A stretch of 64,000 bases of DNA from Dermatemys mawii (lineage: Eukaryota; Chordata; Testudines; Dermatemydidae): contig ML677335.1 of NCBI GenBank assembly GCA_007922305.1, positions 21,325,933-21,389,932 on the forward strand, read 5' to 3'. Shown piece after piece: positions 22,005 to 33,830 of the stretch (position 1 is the first letter of the stretch; every line of letters begins with the position of its first letter). Position numbers and translations under genes: made by a program. A model generated the notes under the pieces. It saw only the letters and a program-made list of their open reading frames with translations. It was not told where the DNA came from and made no database searches.

Positions 22005-22235
22005 AGTGAGATCAGGGCCCCATTGTGCTAGATATTGTACAAACATCATAAGAGACAGTCTCTCTATGAAAAGCTGACAGTCTGAATAGCCAAGACAGAA
22101 AAAAGGGTGAGAGGTGAAGTCACTTGCATGAGGTCACGCAACAGATCAATAGCAGAGCCAAGAATAGAACGCAGGTCTCCTGAAACCCAGTTCAGTGCCC
22201 TCTTTGCTAGAACACACTGTCGCTTCATTTTGAAA
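22005..22235 (-). repeat. LINE relic (L3/CR1-type)
   Basis: GATCAGGGCCCCATTGTGCT, ATTGTACAAACATCATAAGA, then AGGTGAAGTCACTTGCATGA, AATAGCAGAGCCAAGAATAG and CAGGTCTCCTGAAACCCAG follow an old amniote LINE tail in reverse. This is its longest copy here. Confidence 0.75.
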
Positions 22236-23425
22236 ACTGTGGAATATCTGCAGCCTGCCTTCTGAAATGTGTTTCTTTCTATTCCCCTCCTAATCCACTT
22301 ATATCTCTAGCACCAGCCTCTTTTCTATCCTGCATTTCAAAACAGCCTCAAAAATATTGACTCGAGGACCATTTTTTTCTGCAGCTCCAGGTACCTGGAA
22401 CTGTCTCCGCTATCTGCACACTGCTTCAGATCACTATTTATAAATTTTACTTGAAGACATAACTCTTCTCTTTTGCTCTGTTTCCATTTCCACCTGATTT
22501 CTTTTTATTATGATGTTATTTTAACACTGTAATTATTATTTAACTCCACAAAACATTTGGAGATGGTTTTCATGAAACATTAAGTTGGATCATATGGCCT
22601 ATAGCAAAGTGGAAATTTGCAAGGGGAGATTTTTTAAATTATGAACTTCAGTGGAGTCGAGAACCCGAATTTAGTAGCCTTATCCCCAGGGATAGTTCAT
22701 AACAAAAAATCACTGAAACAGCCAGTCATTTACTCTGGGTCACTTACCCACATCACCTGCAGCTGTAGGAAAGAGTGCTCTGCAATTAACACTGATGCTG
22801 TGCTTAGGTCTCAAGTCTAGATTGAGTATTTTGTGTGAAATTATATTTGCCTTTGGGGGATCTGCTATTATCTCTTTAACTGGGCTTTTAGGTGCAGCCC
22901 AGGATAGGCTATGAGGGGTCATGAAAAGTTTCATGAGAAAGCTTGAAAGTTTTGGACAAGCTCCAATCCAGTGATACAGGAGGCAAGTGAACATGGACTA
23001 AGGAACAGAGTTTTCAAATGGTACCTCTCAGGTCTTGGGAACCTAGGACTACCCCGCAAGAAATAATTGTATGTAGTGTTAATGCAAGTTCAAGCAGCAT
23101 CCATGTGCTTAATTGATCCCTGCAATTCCATCCCATTTATGCATCACATTTCAACTGAAAATCAGTCTGAATTCCTCCTAACTCAAACATCACTACCAGC
23201 AAAAGGCCTTCCAAGAGGTACCACTGTACTTCATTCTTTCTAATGTTATTAGCTATAGCACTATCCATTAAAGTTCATGATATATCTTGTAACCTCATTT
23301 TTCTCTAGAGATCTGCATCAATGTGTTTTTTTTTCAAAGTGAAAGGAGTGCAGTATCAGGGCAGATCAGAAGATGGTTTTCCCCTAGTCATTGTTATACT
23401 GAACTAATAGCTTTATAGTAAATAT
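22236..23425. other. No recognised feature
   Basis: Nothing assignable on either strand; the open frames are short. Confidence 0.5.
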
Positions 23426-23429
23426 GTAG

Positions 23430-24090
23430 TGTGACAAAGCTCCAAGTTTGTACTTGTGGGTCCTGTGCTTCCTGGCAGATTTAGGGGCCTCAGAAACTCA
23501 TCTAGGCCCCAGAGTGACCTCCCTTTCTCAGTATAATTGGCAAGAGTCACCACCTAGTGAGTTACCTTCATCACAGGCCAGTATGGAAGGTGGGAAAAGG
23601 AGGGGAGCCCGGGCCCACCCTCTACTCCGGCCTCCAGCCCAGGGACCCTAATAGTATCAGCTAAGGTGGCTGACCTTTTATCCACAAAACACAATTCAAT
23701 TCCCTGGGCTACTTCCCCACAGCGGTCCCTGCTTCTTCAAACTCCACTTCACCCTTACCTCAGGGCCTCCTTCCTTCTGGATGATATGTTGTCCAACACT
23801 CAGTCTCACCAACAGCACAACCTCCTTCCACAGCTCCTGACACCCACACCCACCTGACTAACTGGGTGGTTTTTATCTGGTTTCAGCCAGTCCCTGATTG
23901 GCTTCAGGTGTCCCAATCAGGCTAGCTGTTTCTACTCCTTTCTAGAAGGTTCTTAATTGGCCCCAGGTGTCTTGATTGGCCTGGAATGGCCTTTGTTTGG
24001 CTATCCAGGGAACAGGGACCTACACATCCTGAGGCTGATATACCTGCCTTCCAGCACTCTCCTATACCCTTCTGGTCTGACTCCGTCACA
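23430..24090 (-). mobile_element. Solo LTR (661 bp)
   Basis: Terminal TGTGAC...GTCACA is flanked by a 4-bp duplication GTAG (23426-23429 and 24091-24094). It is collinear, in reverse, with the LTR at 47518-48182. The sense-strand TATA-like GATAAAAA lies at 23877-23870. A 4-bp duplication fits gammaretrovirus-like ERV1, and some Gypsy elements make the same. No internal genes flank it, so it is a recombination remnant. Confidence 0.88.
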
Positions 24091-24094
24091 GTAG

Positions 24095-25568
24095 TAACTA
24101 AAATGTACCAAATTTTGGAACCTATGAGTACTGAGGCATTCTGCAGAGTCAGGCCCCAACATTTTACAGCACTTATCAGTGAAGTAGCTGAGCTCATTGT
24201 ATTTGACACTTAAAACCAAAAAAACTATCACAGAAATGGAAATGATGGGTAAACAGAGGTTACACTTACTCTGAAAGTCTTTTCAAGAAGTTCCACATGA
24301 ATAAACAATTATTCTCCTACCACAGCTGAATTTTACCATTAGGGATTTGAAAGGTTCTTGCCACAGCTGATGTTTTACATTTTATTTTTCAGTGACTATA
24401 CTTTAAGAACAAAATAAAACAGAACTGCCAATTGTCATTCATTAGGAGATTTGAAAGGAGAGATTTAAATCCTTTAAGATTTATAACCTTATTGTTGGAA
24501 AACAGGATAAAGCACAGATTTCAATGAGCTATTTTAAAACTTATAGGATTGTTCCATTTTCAATTCCCATTGTCCTTTTAAAAACCCACACGGTTGGCCA
24601 CTTCGATATAGCCAAGTCTGAGTAACTAACACATAAGACAAGATATTTGAAAGCAGAAGAAAGTATAATTGCATTAAAGTCTTTTCCAAGTACACTAAAT
24701 CCTTCATTTATATAACCACATTCTGAAATCTAGTTCCGTTTGCATCAAGTAATCTGATATTCATATTAGAAACCCATATGACTAGTAGTTTCACTTACTG
24801 TAAAATATAACATTAGGTTCATACAATTATAAAGGTGTTTGTACAGATTAACTCCAATACATGACATCTCCTTCTCTAAGCATCTGCTCTATACTTGAAA
24901 TATTTGCTTTGCTGCATAAGCCTTAAACACTAATGTCATCCACTTTCTCATTTAGCAACATTGTCTGCTATTACTACTAATTGAAAGCGCTGCTACTCTT
25001 TCTTCTGGGATAGACCCACTCACCATTAGCTGTCTTCATCAGTGATACATTTCAGAAGCAAAAGCCTTAAGAGGATAGCAGATCTAGAAAGCATTACTTT
25101 ATCTGTAACAATTGGTCCAGTTCAATGTACTGGAAATAATCTCAAGGACAAAGCAAGTTTTACTCATAGTTCTTGTGGGAAAAACAAAGTCACAGTACAG
25201 ACATAAAGTACACAATTATTTTCATTGTACATGAACATTATGGTCACTTCTTGTTTGTCACAATATGCACTAAGGAATTTCGGAGCTTGCTCCTTTAGGT
25301 TTTGGCTCATCATCAATAACAGCTTAGAAAATATCAGCAGGCATTATACGTAATATTATTGAAACTTGAATATGATCTGCGTCCGTTGATGAGGTTTGCT
25401 ACATAATGTTCACTTAAAACAAAATAATTTTATAAATTCTTTCCCAATGAGAGATGAGGCTGCCTTACAAAGAGCAAATTTAACATTTCTTCTCATGCAG
25501 TCATCTTAAAGGGAGTAGCTTGCACAGCTGAACAGTAATTATGAGCATGTTGATTTTTCCAGTTATTA
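24095..25568. other. No recognised feature
   Basis: AT-rich unique-looking DNA, about 1.5 kb, with no gene signal. Confidence 0.5.
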
Positions 25569-25569
25569 A

Positions 25570-25757
25570 GTGTAATAGAATATCAGGGTTGGAAGGGACC
25601 TCAGGAGATCATCTAGTCCAACCCCCTGCTCAAAGCAGGACCAATCCCCAATTAAATCATCCAACAGATTTTTGCCCCATACCCCTAAATAGCCCCCTCA
25701 AGGATTAAATTCACAACCCTGGGTTTAGCAGGCCAATGCTCAAACTACTGAGCTATA
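25570..25757 (-). repeat. tRNA-derived SINE with CR1-like tail (tortoise Pol III/Cry type)
   Basis: On the minus strand the 5' end reads TATAGCTCAGTAGTTTGAGC (A-box region), then GGGTTGTGAATTTAATCC (B-box region). After GAGGGGGCTATTTAGGGG the tail ends with TCAGGAGATC-type CR1 3' sequence; on the plus strand this is GGTTGGAAGGGACCTCAGG. A tRNA head joined to a CR1-like tail is the design of the tortoise Pol III/SINE. This is the strongest lineage marker in the window. Confidence 0.85.
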
Positions 25758-25760
25758 GTC

Positions 25761-26369
25761 TGACTCAGACTATAAATCTTTACCTTTTACAGACTGATCC
25801 AAAATCTTTCATGGAACAAGACACACAAATGACACTAAGTAATAGCTGTCTCCTGCAAGTTCATGCCTAATTGATTTTAACAACTGTGTGCTTACATTTA
25901 ATGCAAGGTTTACCAGGGCAGCAGTACTGTATTTAAATCTATTGGGGTACATTTTATTCCAGTTACCATATATAGGATTTCTACTTTAAGTTTCTTAACT
26001 ATCTTCTACATAAAAATTAGCAGCTTCCAAACAATCCATGCAAAAAGCATTCACTGACCCTCACATGCAGAGTAAGGATATTATAGCAATGTTTGCAAGA
26101 TTAGGCCCCATGACAGTATACAAATAATAATGAAAGCTGTCTGCCAGTTATCTGATCATAAGTTTTCTCTCCCTAGGGAGATATACAAAATATATATAGA
26201 CTACCACAAGAGAGTCTCTTTCTCATAATGGGGTTCAGCTATTATTGACCCAGTAATTTCTTTTCTTGTGGCTTTGATAAGAGAATTTGTGGCTTCCAAA
26301 CAATCTAAGGCTTGAAAGACAGACTCACTCAGCTGACATTTTGAATAGATACAAAATCTTGTCTTAAAC
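25761..26369. other. No recognised feature
   Basis: Unique-looking sequence without gene or repeat signal. Confidence 0.5.
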
Positions 26370-26490
26370 TTGGATTGTAAGCTCTGTTGGGAAGAGACCA
26401 TCTTTCTGTTAAAGGTCTATAAAGTGCTTTGTACAATGGAACCCAGGCCTCTGAGTGCCACCACAATACAATCAGCCAATATGATAATAC
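26370..26490 (+). repeat. LINE 3'-tail relic (L3/CR1-type)
   Basis: GGATTGTAAGCTCTGTTGGG, AAAGTGCTTTGTACAATGGA and CCCAGGCCTCTGAGTGCCAC, followed by ACAATAC, match the old amniote LINE tail in forward orientation. Confidence 0.65.
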
Positions 26491-26984
26491 AGAGTAGTTA
26501 TTTAATTCCTCCTTGGGAAAAACAGTGTTTCTTTAGGGATGGGAAAACAAAGTAGTGTTTGAGGCCTGGCATGCTTCACAAGCTTCCAAAAATTATTCAT
26601 ATAGCACCATTGATGTGTATGTCTCTTTGCAGGAATATGAAATGACATAGCTTCTGCCCTAAGGAGCCTGCAGTCTTGAAGAAATATCTAATAAGATATT
26701 TAAGATATAAGAACATCCACCCTCAAGGGGCAGATTAGAGGTTGTCTAAGCCCCCAATCAACTGTTGTGCATCCATAAGCAGCAAGAATGGGCAAACTCC
26801 ACCTCAGCTGTGAAGGACAAATGGCACACAGCAGCACATGACAGCAGCTTATCCTTGCATTCAGGGTGTCTACATTACACTCCCATTTATGGAGTCTGAG
26901 CACATAGTTAAAGCATTTGGATATTTTGCTGAACATGGCTAAAGAATATTTAGACAACAGACGTATTCAAGGACAAAATTCACC

Positions 26985-28385
26985 TTAGGGTACTTAAGAA
27001 ACGAGCTGAAGCAATTACCTTTCAGAACTCGTGGAGGTCGGCTGAGGTCCCAGAGGGCTGGAGAAGGGCAAACATAGTACCCGTCTCAGGGAATTATAGC
27101 CCAGTCAGCCTAACGTCAGTCCCTGGAAAGATACTGGAACAGATTATTAAATAATCAATTTGTAAGCACCCAGGAGCAGCTCTAACTTTTCTGCCATCTC
27201 CAGCATTGGCCATAATGCTGCCCCTTAAAATGTGCCGCCACAAGCACATGCTTCCTCCGCTAGTGTCTGGAGCCGGCCCTATAAGAACCTAGAGGATAAT
27301 AAGGTGATAAATAATAGCCCATATGGATTTCTCAAGAACAGATGTTGCCAATCCAACCTAATTTCTTCTTTGACAAGGCTAGTAGTGGATGCGGGGAAGC
27401 AGAAGATGTGACATAATATATCTTGATTTTAGTAATGCTTTTGACACTTTCCCCCATGATATTCTCGCTGATTGAAAAACTATACTCAAGGAGAAGTTGT
27501 CAGTGGTTCACTGTCAGATTGGGAGCACTATCTGGGGGGATGCCCAAAGGTCCCAGATCCGGTACTGGTCAGTACTTTCATTAATGACTTTGATAATGGA
27601 GTGAAGAATATGCTTATAAAATCTGCAGTTGACACCAATCTGGGAGGGGTTGCTAGCACTTTGGAGGACAGGATTAGAATTCAAAATTACCTTGACAAAT
27701 TGAATTGGTCTGAAATCACCAAGATGAAATCCAATAAAGACATATGCAAAAAACCAAACTTATGAAGGAAAATTAAAATGCACAACTACAAAATGGGGGA
27801 TAACTGGGTAGGCAGTAGTACTATAGAAAAGGATCTGGTGGTTCTTGTGGATAACAAATTAAATATGAGCCAACAATGTGATGCAGAGGAAAAAATGGTA
27901 AAACACATTAGCAGTAACTATTCCACTCTATTTGTCACTGGTAAGGACTCAGCTGAAGTATTGTGTCCAGTTTTGAGTGCTACACTTTAAGAAGAATGTG
28001 GACCAAGTGAAGAGAGTCCAGAAGAGAGCAACAATAAGGATAAAGGGTTTAAAAAACCTGACCCAGGAGGAAAAGAAAACTGATATGTAAAGGGGTGTTA
28101 AAAGAGGACAATGATTAATTGTACTCCATGACCAATGAAAGCAAAGTGGCTCCATGATCAAAATGGCTTAATCTGCAGTGAGGGAGATGTAGATTAGATA
28201 TGAAGGAAAATTTTCTAAATGTGAAGATAGCTTCCAAGGGAGTTTGTGGAATCACTGTGTCTAATCCATTCTTTGAAACTCCAATCAAACACCTGTCAGG
28301 GTTGATCTAGATATACTAGATCCTGCCTCAGTGTGGGGGGATGACTCCCTTCCATCCCAGCATTTCTATGATTCTGTGCAACTAC
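26985..28385 (+). pseudogene. CR1 LINE ORF2 relic through to its 3' end
   Basis: Frames broken by stops and indels encode successive pieces of CR1 reverse transcriptase: a WRSAEVPEGWRRAN-type segment near 27035, then FINDFDNGVKNMLIKSAVDT from 27574. The latter is the catalytic region, with the expected FADDT box changed to SAVDT. NYKMGDNWVGSSTIEKDLVV follows from 27784. The 3' end TTTCTATGATTCTGTG is at about 28377. A hAT MITE interrupts it at 27171-27281. It is inactive. Confidence 0.9.
27171..27281. mobile_element. Short hAT MITE nested in CR1
   Basis: It begins CAGGAGCAGCTCTAAC and ends GTCTGGAGCCGGCCCTA. The 8-bp flanks TAAGCACC (27163-27170) and TAAGAACC (27282-27289) differ at one base. 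Removing the element rejoins the CR1 reading TTTGTAAGCACC-TAGAGGAT. Same family as 53563-53789, with an internal deletion. Confidence 0.88.
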
Positions 28386-28389
28386 CTCG

Positions 28390-28820
28390 GGCAAGGGCAA
28401 GATCCTGCAGTTTTTTCATCTCTTCATATATCGATTGTCATCACTTTAGGGCTAGCTGTCCCTTCCCGGTCCCTCTGAGTGTCCCTCTCAAGTGTCAGGC
28501 CTCACATGTTACCTCTCCTGCTGTGGAATTCCCCACCCTTAGTCTGGGCCTTGTGCTACTGCACCCTCCTGCATCAACTGTTCTTACCTGGAAGGTCTGA
28601 CTAAGTTTGGGTATCCGCAGATCTTCTCTTTGGGAGTGTTATGACTCGTGTTTAGTGACCAAGCAGCCTTCTTAAACCAAAAGTATTGTTTATTTTGGCA
28701 GTAGGAACAAAGTCTTTAGAGAAAAGGGATTTTAAAACAACACAATGCATGCAAGTCTATCCTAGCTGACAGCTTGTCATCTCCTCTGGTAATCAGACAC
28801 CTCCAGCAGGTCCCATGTCT
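28390..28820. other. No recognised feature
   Basis: A moderately GC-rich spacer. I see no gene or confirmed repeat. Confidence 0.4.
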
Positions 28821-29058
28821 GTAGTTATGTGTACATTACAGCTTATGTCAGCATAATTTATGTCACTCAGGTGTGTGAATAAATCAGCCCCATGAGCAAC
28901 CGAAGTTACATCGACATGAGCGCCGGTGTGGACAGCCACTCACTGGGGTGTCCACAGGAGATCTCTCTCTCGTCAGCTTAGAACATTAGAAAGCTTACAG
29001 TGGTGCAGCTGTATCAGTGCAGCTGCGCCGCTGTAAACTCTCTAGTGTAACTGTGCCC
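28821..29058. mobile_element. Harbinger-type MITE (family of 20052)
   Basis: It begins GTAGTTATGTGTACATTAC and ends TCTAGTGTAACTGTGCCC. The internal CAGCTTATGTCAGCATAATT and TTTATGTCACTCAGGTGTGT follow 20052-20383. The end is diverged and a central part is deleted. Confidence 0.75.
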
Positions 29059-29615
29059 TTGGTCTGGCTCTCCTGAACAACTGCTCTTTTTCTTGACAGA
29101 GTGTTCCTTTTTTTAACCTGCCACAGTTTTTCTGATCTCTTGTGTTCCTGGGCTTTTTCCTGTGCTGGCATTGTCTCTAACAAGTCACGTGTTTGCTAAG
29201 AAGTAGTTTCTCTTGAGCCATCTTTCCTTCCTATTTGTTTTTCCCCAGCAGTCCCCAATTAAACTAAATCAATATATTTATGTAATAAACATCCCAATAA
29301 CTAGGTCAACATAAACTATTCATATTTCAGTACAGAGCAGCTTCCAATTCATCATACCTTTGTTACTACACTTTGAAAGTCCTTCTTATGTACAGACATT
29401 GAGCAAAAGCTCAATGATGCCCCACTGAGGTCTGCAAAACAAGGCTTAAGTGGGATTTAGCTGGTGCAAGTTTCTTTTGACTAGCCTCCACACAGAGGTA
29501 AATTTTACCGTTAGAAGAATATTCTATCGTATTTTTAAAAATCTCCTTCTAGGACAATCTATTCAAAAACTAACTAAAACAAGAGCAAATTACTAAAATG
29601 ACACTATGCTTTTCC
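29059..29615. other. No recognised feature
   Basis: No gene or repeat is recognised. Confidence 0.5.
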
Positions 29616-29618
29616 TAA

Positions 29619-29913
29619 GGGTACATCGTCACTACCCACCAGATCGGCGGGTAGTGATCGATCTATCAGGGATCGATTTATCGCATCTAGTGTAGATGCG
29701 ATAAATCGATCCCCAATTGCTCTGCCTTCGACTTCTGTAACCCATCAAGACGAGAGGCGCAAGCAGAGTCGATGGGGGAGAGGCAGCAGTCAACCCTGCA
29801 CTGTGAGGACGCAAGGTAAGTCGACCTAAGATACGTTGACTTCAGCTACGCTATTCTCGTAGCTGAAGCTGCGTGTCTTAGGTTGACCACCCCTCCACAG
29901 TGTAGACCAAGGC
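29619..29913. mobile_element. Harbinger-type MITE, copy 3 of 3
   Basis: It is flanked by TAA (29616-29618 and 29914-29916) and runs from GGGTACATCGTCACT to AGTGTAGACCAAGGC. Two internal palindromes lie around GATCGATTTATCGCATCTAG and GACTTCAGCTACGCTATTCT. It looks like the best preserved of the three copies. Confidence 0.92.
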
Positions 29914-29916
29914 TAA

Positions 29917-31492
29917 AGTGAGTTTAATATACTCTTCCAAATATTTTTTTTAAAAAAATCTATGTCCTGAACAACAGGAAAAAGAGATCACAAAAATGCT
30001 AGAGAATTCCCCAGAAAAAAAGAGAAGTTTCTTGTGCTGTTTCATTGATTCCATTTCCAAGGTAATAGTTGCCAGATCTATGTTTTGAAAAAGCATTTAC
30101 ATTGACAATCCTTTCTTTTCTTCTTTCATCAGGTTTCTCAATAAGCTACTTTGCAGTGTGCTTGCATAATTTAATGTGATGCTGCATCTTGCAAAACAAT
30201 ATCAATCAATCACCTTTTTTATTACTTGATATATTTACACTTGTGAGCCATCACCATGGTCTTAAACTAAATTAAAAACACATTAAAATTCACCTATGTC
30301 AGCTCAACAGCTGGTTTTGCCTGTTTTGATTTGGATGAGCTAGAATGGCTGAATTTTGTCCCCAAAAGCTCTCTCATTCTCTGGGGATCAAGTTGTTAAA
30401 CCTACTGAAAGAACACATTTTATGTGCTAAAACGGCTAAAGTTTGGTAAGTAAAGCTGTTAAGGAGATTCTACAGACACTCTGCAGCATCTCAACATGAA
30501 TTATTTCTGCACTTTAAGGAAATGTGAAATGTTTTCTTTTTGAGGAAGCCATAAATTGCTAGCTGAATGAGAAATACCTGTATTGAGTTAATCAACCTCT
30601 TTTTAGCCTAGGGCTGCAGATGCTAACACATTGGCCTGTGACCCCCACAAATAGAGTTTACATTTTTTAAAAAACACTTTTTATTATGTACAAACTATAA
30701 TAAATGCCAATCCAGGATAAATGTACTGAAAAGAGCTGAGATGGTAAAAGACCAAAGCAAATCCAAGCATCTCTGGCAATTACAATGGAAATAAAATGGC
30801 AATCTCAGCCTGTAAAAAGATTCCCTGTAATTATTCATAAAGGGATGAGTATTCATTCACATTTGCTGATTTCTAAAAGATAAATCACCCCTGGAGGAAA
30901 TATTATATCTGAATTTGCCACTGGAAGGAAAACTACCCTCCATCCCAGCAAGTCAGGAATCTACAATATGCTGAGAGCTGGCTAGGGTAATGTTTGTAGT
31001 GAAATAAGAGTGCTTTCAAACAATGCAAACTCCTGGAGAAATAGATGACTGGAGGCAGGGGAATGCATTAGACTAACACTGCAGTCTTTTTCCAACATCC
31101 TTATCTGTAAGTAGATGGAACACACAACTGGTGTTTCGTTTCAGAAGCAATCCTCCAAGTTACTGTAATAAAAATCAGTAGATATATTACCTACTATATG
31201 ATGTATGTACCTATTTCAATATCTTGTTATGATAAGATACTAAGTTTCATTATTTGCAATTTAGATAAGATCTCTAGGAAACTGAATTAGATGAGCATAT
31301 ATAAGAATAGTTTTTATTTTCCTATTTTTTCTGGCCAACTTGCTCCTATTTGCTCCAGTTAAGAAACATTTTTTAAAGTTTGAACCTCTGAGACAGAGAG
31401 AACTAGTGGCAGCCATACTCAAGACTGAATTTATGTTGTGTTCTCTCTTTTGTCGTTTAAGTTAATGATGAAGACAAGCCCCACAAAGGAGC
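29917..31492. other. No recognised feature
   Basis: AT-rich DNA, about 1.6 kb, without a supported gene. Confidence 0.5.
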
Positions 31493-31600
31493 AAGGGGGA
31501 CTAGTTGCTGTAAAATTGCCCACACAGGTTTGGGTCAAACAAACCCAAGGGGGACTAGTTGCTGTAAAATTGCCCACACAGGTTTGGGTCAAACAAACCC
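31493..31600. repeat. Perfect 54-bp tandem duplication
   Basis: Two identical units, 31493-31546 and 31547-31600, begin AAGGGGGACTAGTTGCTGTA and end GGGTCAAACAAACCC. No mismatch was found by eye. Confidence 0.97.
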
Positions 31601-31789
31601 AGTCTGTGCGCATACAGTAAGCAGGTGAGATGTGTTAGGAAGAGGGTAAGAATTCCACCTGCTTATAGTAACCTTTTTTGTAATGTTCCCATTATCTCAG
31701 GTTTCCGGTATGTATAAGGATTTAACCATTTTTGTAACATTTTACCAATATATTTCCCGGGTCTCATCTTTAAACAGAAAATAATAGTA

Positions 31790-31880
31790 AATATTTATTT
31801 TATAAGAGCACTCATTTGTGTTGGGCACTGTATAACACAAGGAAAAGAATCTCTGTCCCAAGGGCTATTACAAAGCTTTT
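31790..31880 (-). repeat. LINE 3'-tail relic (L3/CR1-type)
   Basis: ATTTATTTTATAAGAGCACT, GTTGGGCACTGTATAACACA and ATCTCTGTCCCAAGGGCT follow the old LINE tail in reverse. Confidence 0.45.
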
Positions 31881-32970
31881 GCCATTTTGAAGGAGGAAAT
31901 TCCGGAACCAATGTCAGAAATACTGTTATGCTTCTAAAAACTGCATCTCCAAGCCAAAACTAGAACAGAATAAATATTTTATCAACTGCAAATTGAATAT
32001 TTATGACAGTTTTCCTTTGAGAAATAATTACAAGTTTCATAAACTTCTTTAATAACAAAGATTTGGTATCAGAAATATAAAATTAATATATTTAATAGTT
32101 GTCTGGGGTTTTGTACATTATATGTAGTAGTAAGAAGAACTGACTGGCTTTGTTCAGCAGCATTAGCCACAGAATTTTATTCTCCTATCATTATTATGAA
32201 GCAGTTAACAAACCAATAGTTGGCTCAAGATGGTGATAAAGATGTGGCCCCTATTCTGGGCATTTCAAAACCATATGCTTTTAAGGTCAGTTGAGAAACA
32301 AGAGAACTCTAAATGTCAGTAGTATTCCAGTTCATTATACTAGTTCCTTTCAATATTTGGTTTCCTTCAGAGTAATACAGGACAGTTTATTAAAGCATTT
32401 GACTGACAGTGGCTCTAGTTGATATTTAATAAAGTAGGGGAAAGACTCTGGATAAATCTGAGTTTACAGATATTACATTTTTCTAAAAATACCTCATTTA
32501 GATATGTTAAACTACTTAGAGAATTCTAAACCGAAAGCTTTACAAGCAACTACTGAATGAGTTGATCTTTTTTAAATATTTTCAGAGCTGCAAATCCAGA
32601 TTTAATTTATCACCAATAGTCCTAAAGATTTATCCATTAAAAAGGAGGGAGGGGGGAATCTTTCAAGAATCTATTGAAATGTCACAAAGTAAATCCTCAG
32701 TAATTTTGCAAGTCATAACTGACCTAAAGCACATATTCACCAAGGACTGCAAAGTAGAAGGAAAATATCTGTTTAAAAAAAACACATTGCTACTTATTTA
32801 TGTTCGAGGACATACTATAAGGAGAGTATATCAGTGTGTCAGAGTTTTAGCTGCAGAGACAGTCCACCTGTGTCCGGTATAGGAAATAGCTGAAGCACTA
32901 CTGACATCTAGTGTTAAAGTATTATGTTATTTGTTGTCCAAGGTATTAAACTAATAATGGCAATCAATTA
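31881..32970. other. No recognised feature
   Basis: AT-rich DNA. A 106-codon frame at 32562-32882 has no family resemblance and is probably chance. Confidence 0.5.
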
Positions 32971-33055
32971 GAGAGACAAGGTAGGTGAGGTAATATATTT
33001 TATTAGACCAACTTCTGTTGGTGACAGAGACTAGCTTTTGGGCTTACATAGAAAC
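32971..33055. repeat. Dispersed repeat fragment (family of 54190)
   Basis: GAGAGACAAGGTAGGTGAGG, TAATATATTTTATTAGACCA and ACTTCTGTTGGTGACAGAGA match both arms of the foldback at 54190. Confidence 0.75.
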
Positions 33056-33058
33056 TAA

Positions 33059-33390
33059 GAGCAAGTCTACACTACAAAACTAAGTTACATCTACGTACAG
33101 CCACCACAGTAATTAAATCACTTTTGCATGTCCACACTATGCTCTTTGTGTTGGTGGTGCATGTCCTCACTAGGAGCATTCACACCAATTTAACTGTCAG
33201 TTTGAGGCATTGTGGGATGGCTTCTGAAAGGCAGCAACCATCAATGTAAGGAACATAGTGTCTACACTGACACTATCTTGACCTTACTACATCAACTTGA
33301 GTGCTCTCTCTCTCACGGAAGTGAAGTTACTAAGTCGGCGTAGTGGGCGAGTTCCATCGGTGGGAGCTACATTTCAGTGTAGATGTTTAC
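33059..33390. mobile_element. Harbinger-type MITE
   Basis: The ends are GAGCAAGTCTACACT and AGTGTAGATGTTTAC, and the left flank is TAA. The internal GAGGCATTGTGGGATGGCTT recalls the longer Harbinger derivatives. The right flank is degraded. Confidence 0.72.
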
Positions 33391-33434
33391 AGAGTTAGAT
33401 CGACATAAGCTGCCAGTTAAAACCTCTCCAGCGC

Positions 33435-33830
33435 ATCACATCATCAGGGATCTACAATCTATCCTGAAGGATGATCCCTCACGCTCACAGACCTTAGGAA
33501 ACACTACAGGAAGGATGTAGAAAAATTGGAAAGAGTCCCACAGGGGGCAACAAAAATGATTAGGGAGCTGGAGCACATGACTTATGAGGAAAGGCTGAGG
33601 GAACTGGGATTGTTTAGTCTGGAAAAGAGAATGAGGGGGGATTTGGCAGCTGCTTTCAACTATCTGAAAGGGGATTGCAAAGAGGATGGATCTAGATTGT
33701 TCTAAGTGGTACCAGATGACAGAACAAAGAGTAATAGTCTCAAGTGACAGTGAGGGAGGTTTAGGTTGGATATTAGGAAAAAAAATTTCACTAGGAAGGT
33801 GGTGAAGCACAGATTTAGCAGATATAGCTC
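33435..33830 (+). pseudogene. CR1 LINE ORF2 C-terminal relic
   Basis: One frame gives [20 protein letters not shown], then [20 protein letters not shown] and [17 protein letters not shown], the CR1 reverse transcriptase C-terminus. A stop interrupts it near 33703. No CR1 3' tail follows. Confidence 0.85.

Noticed and set aside
31431..31620. Frames with an 18-residue repeated peptide
   Set aside because: The repeat is only the 54-bp DNA duplication read in frame; there is no other coding evidence.
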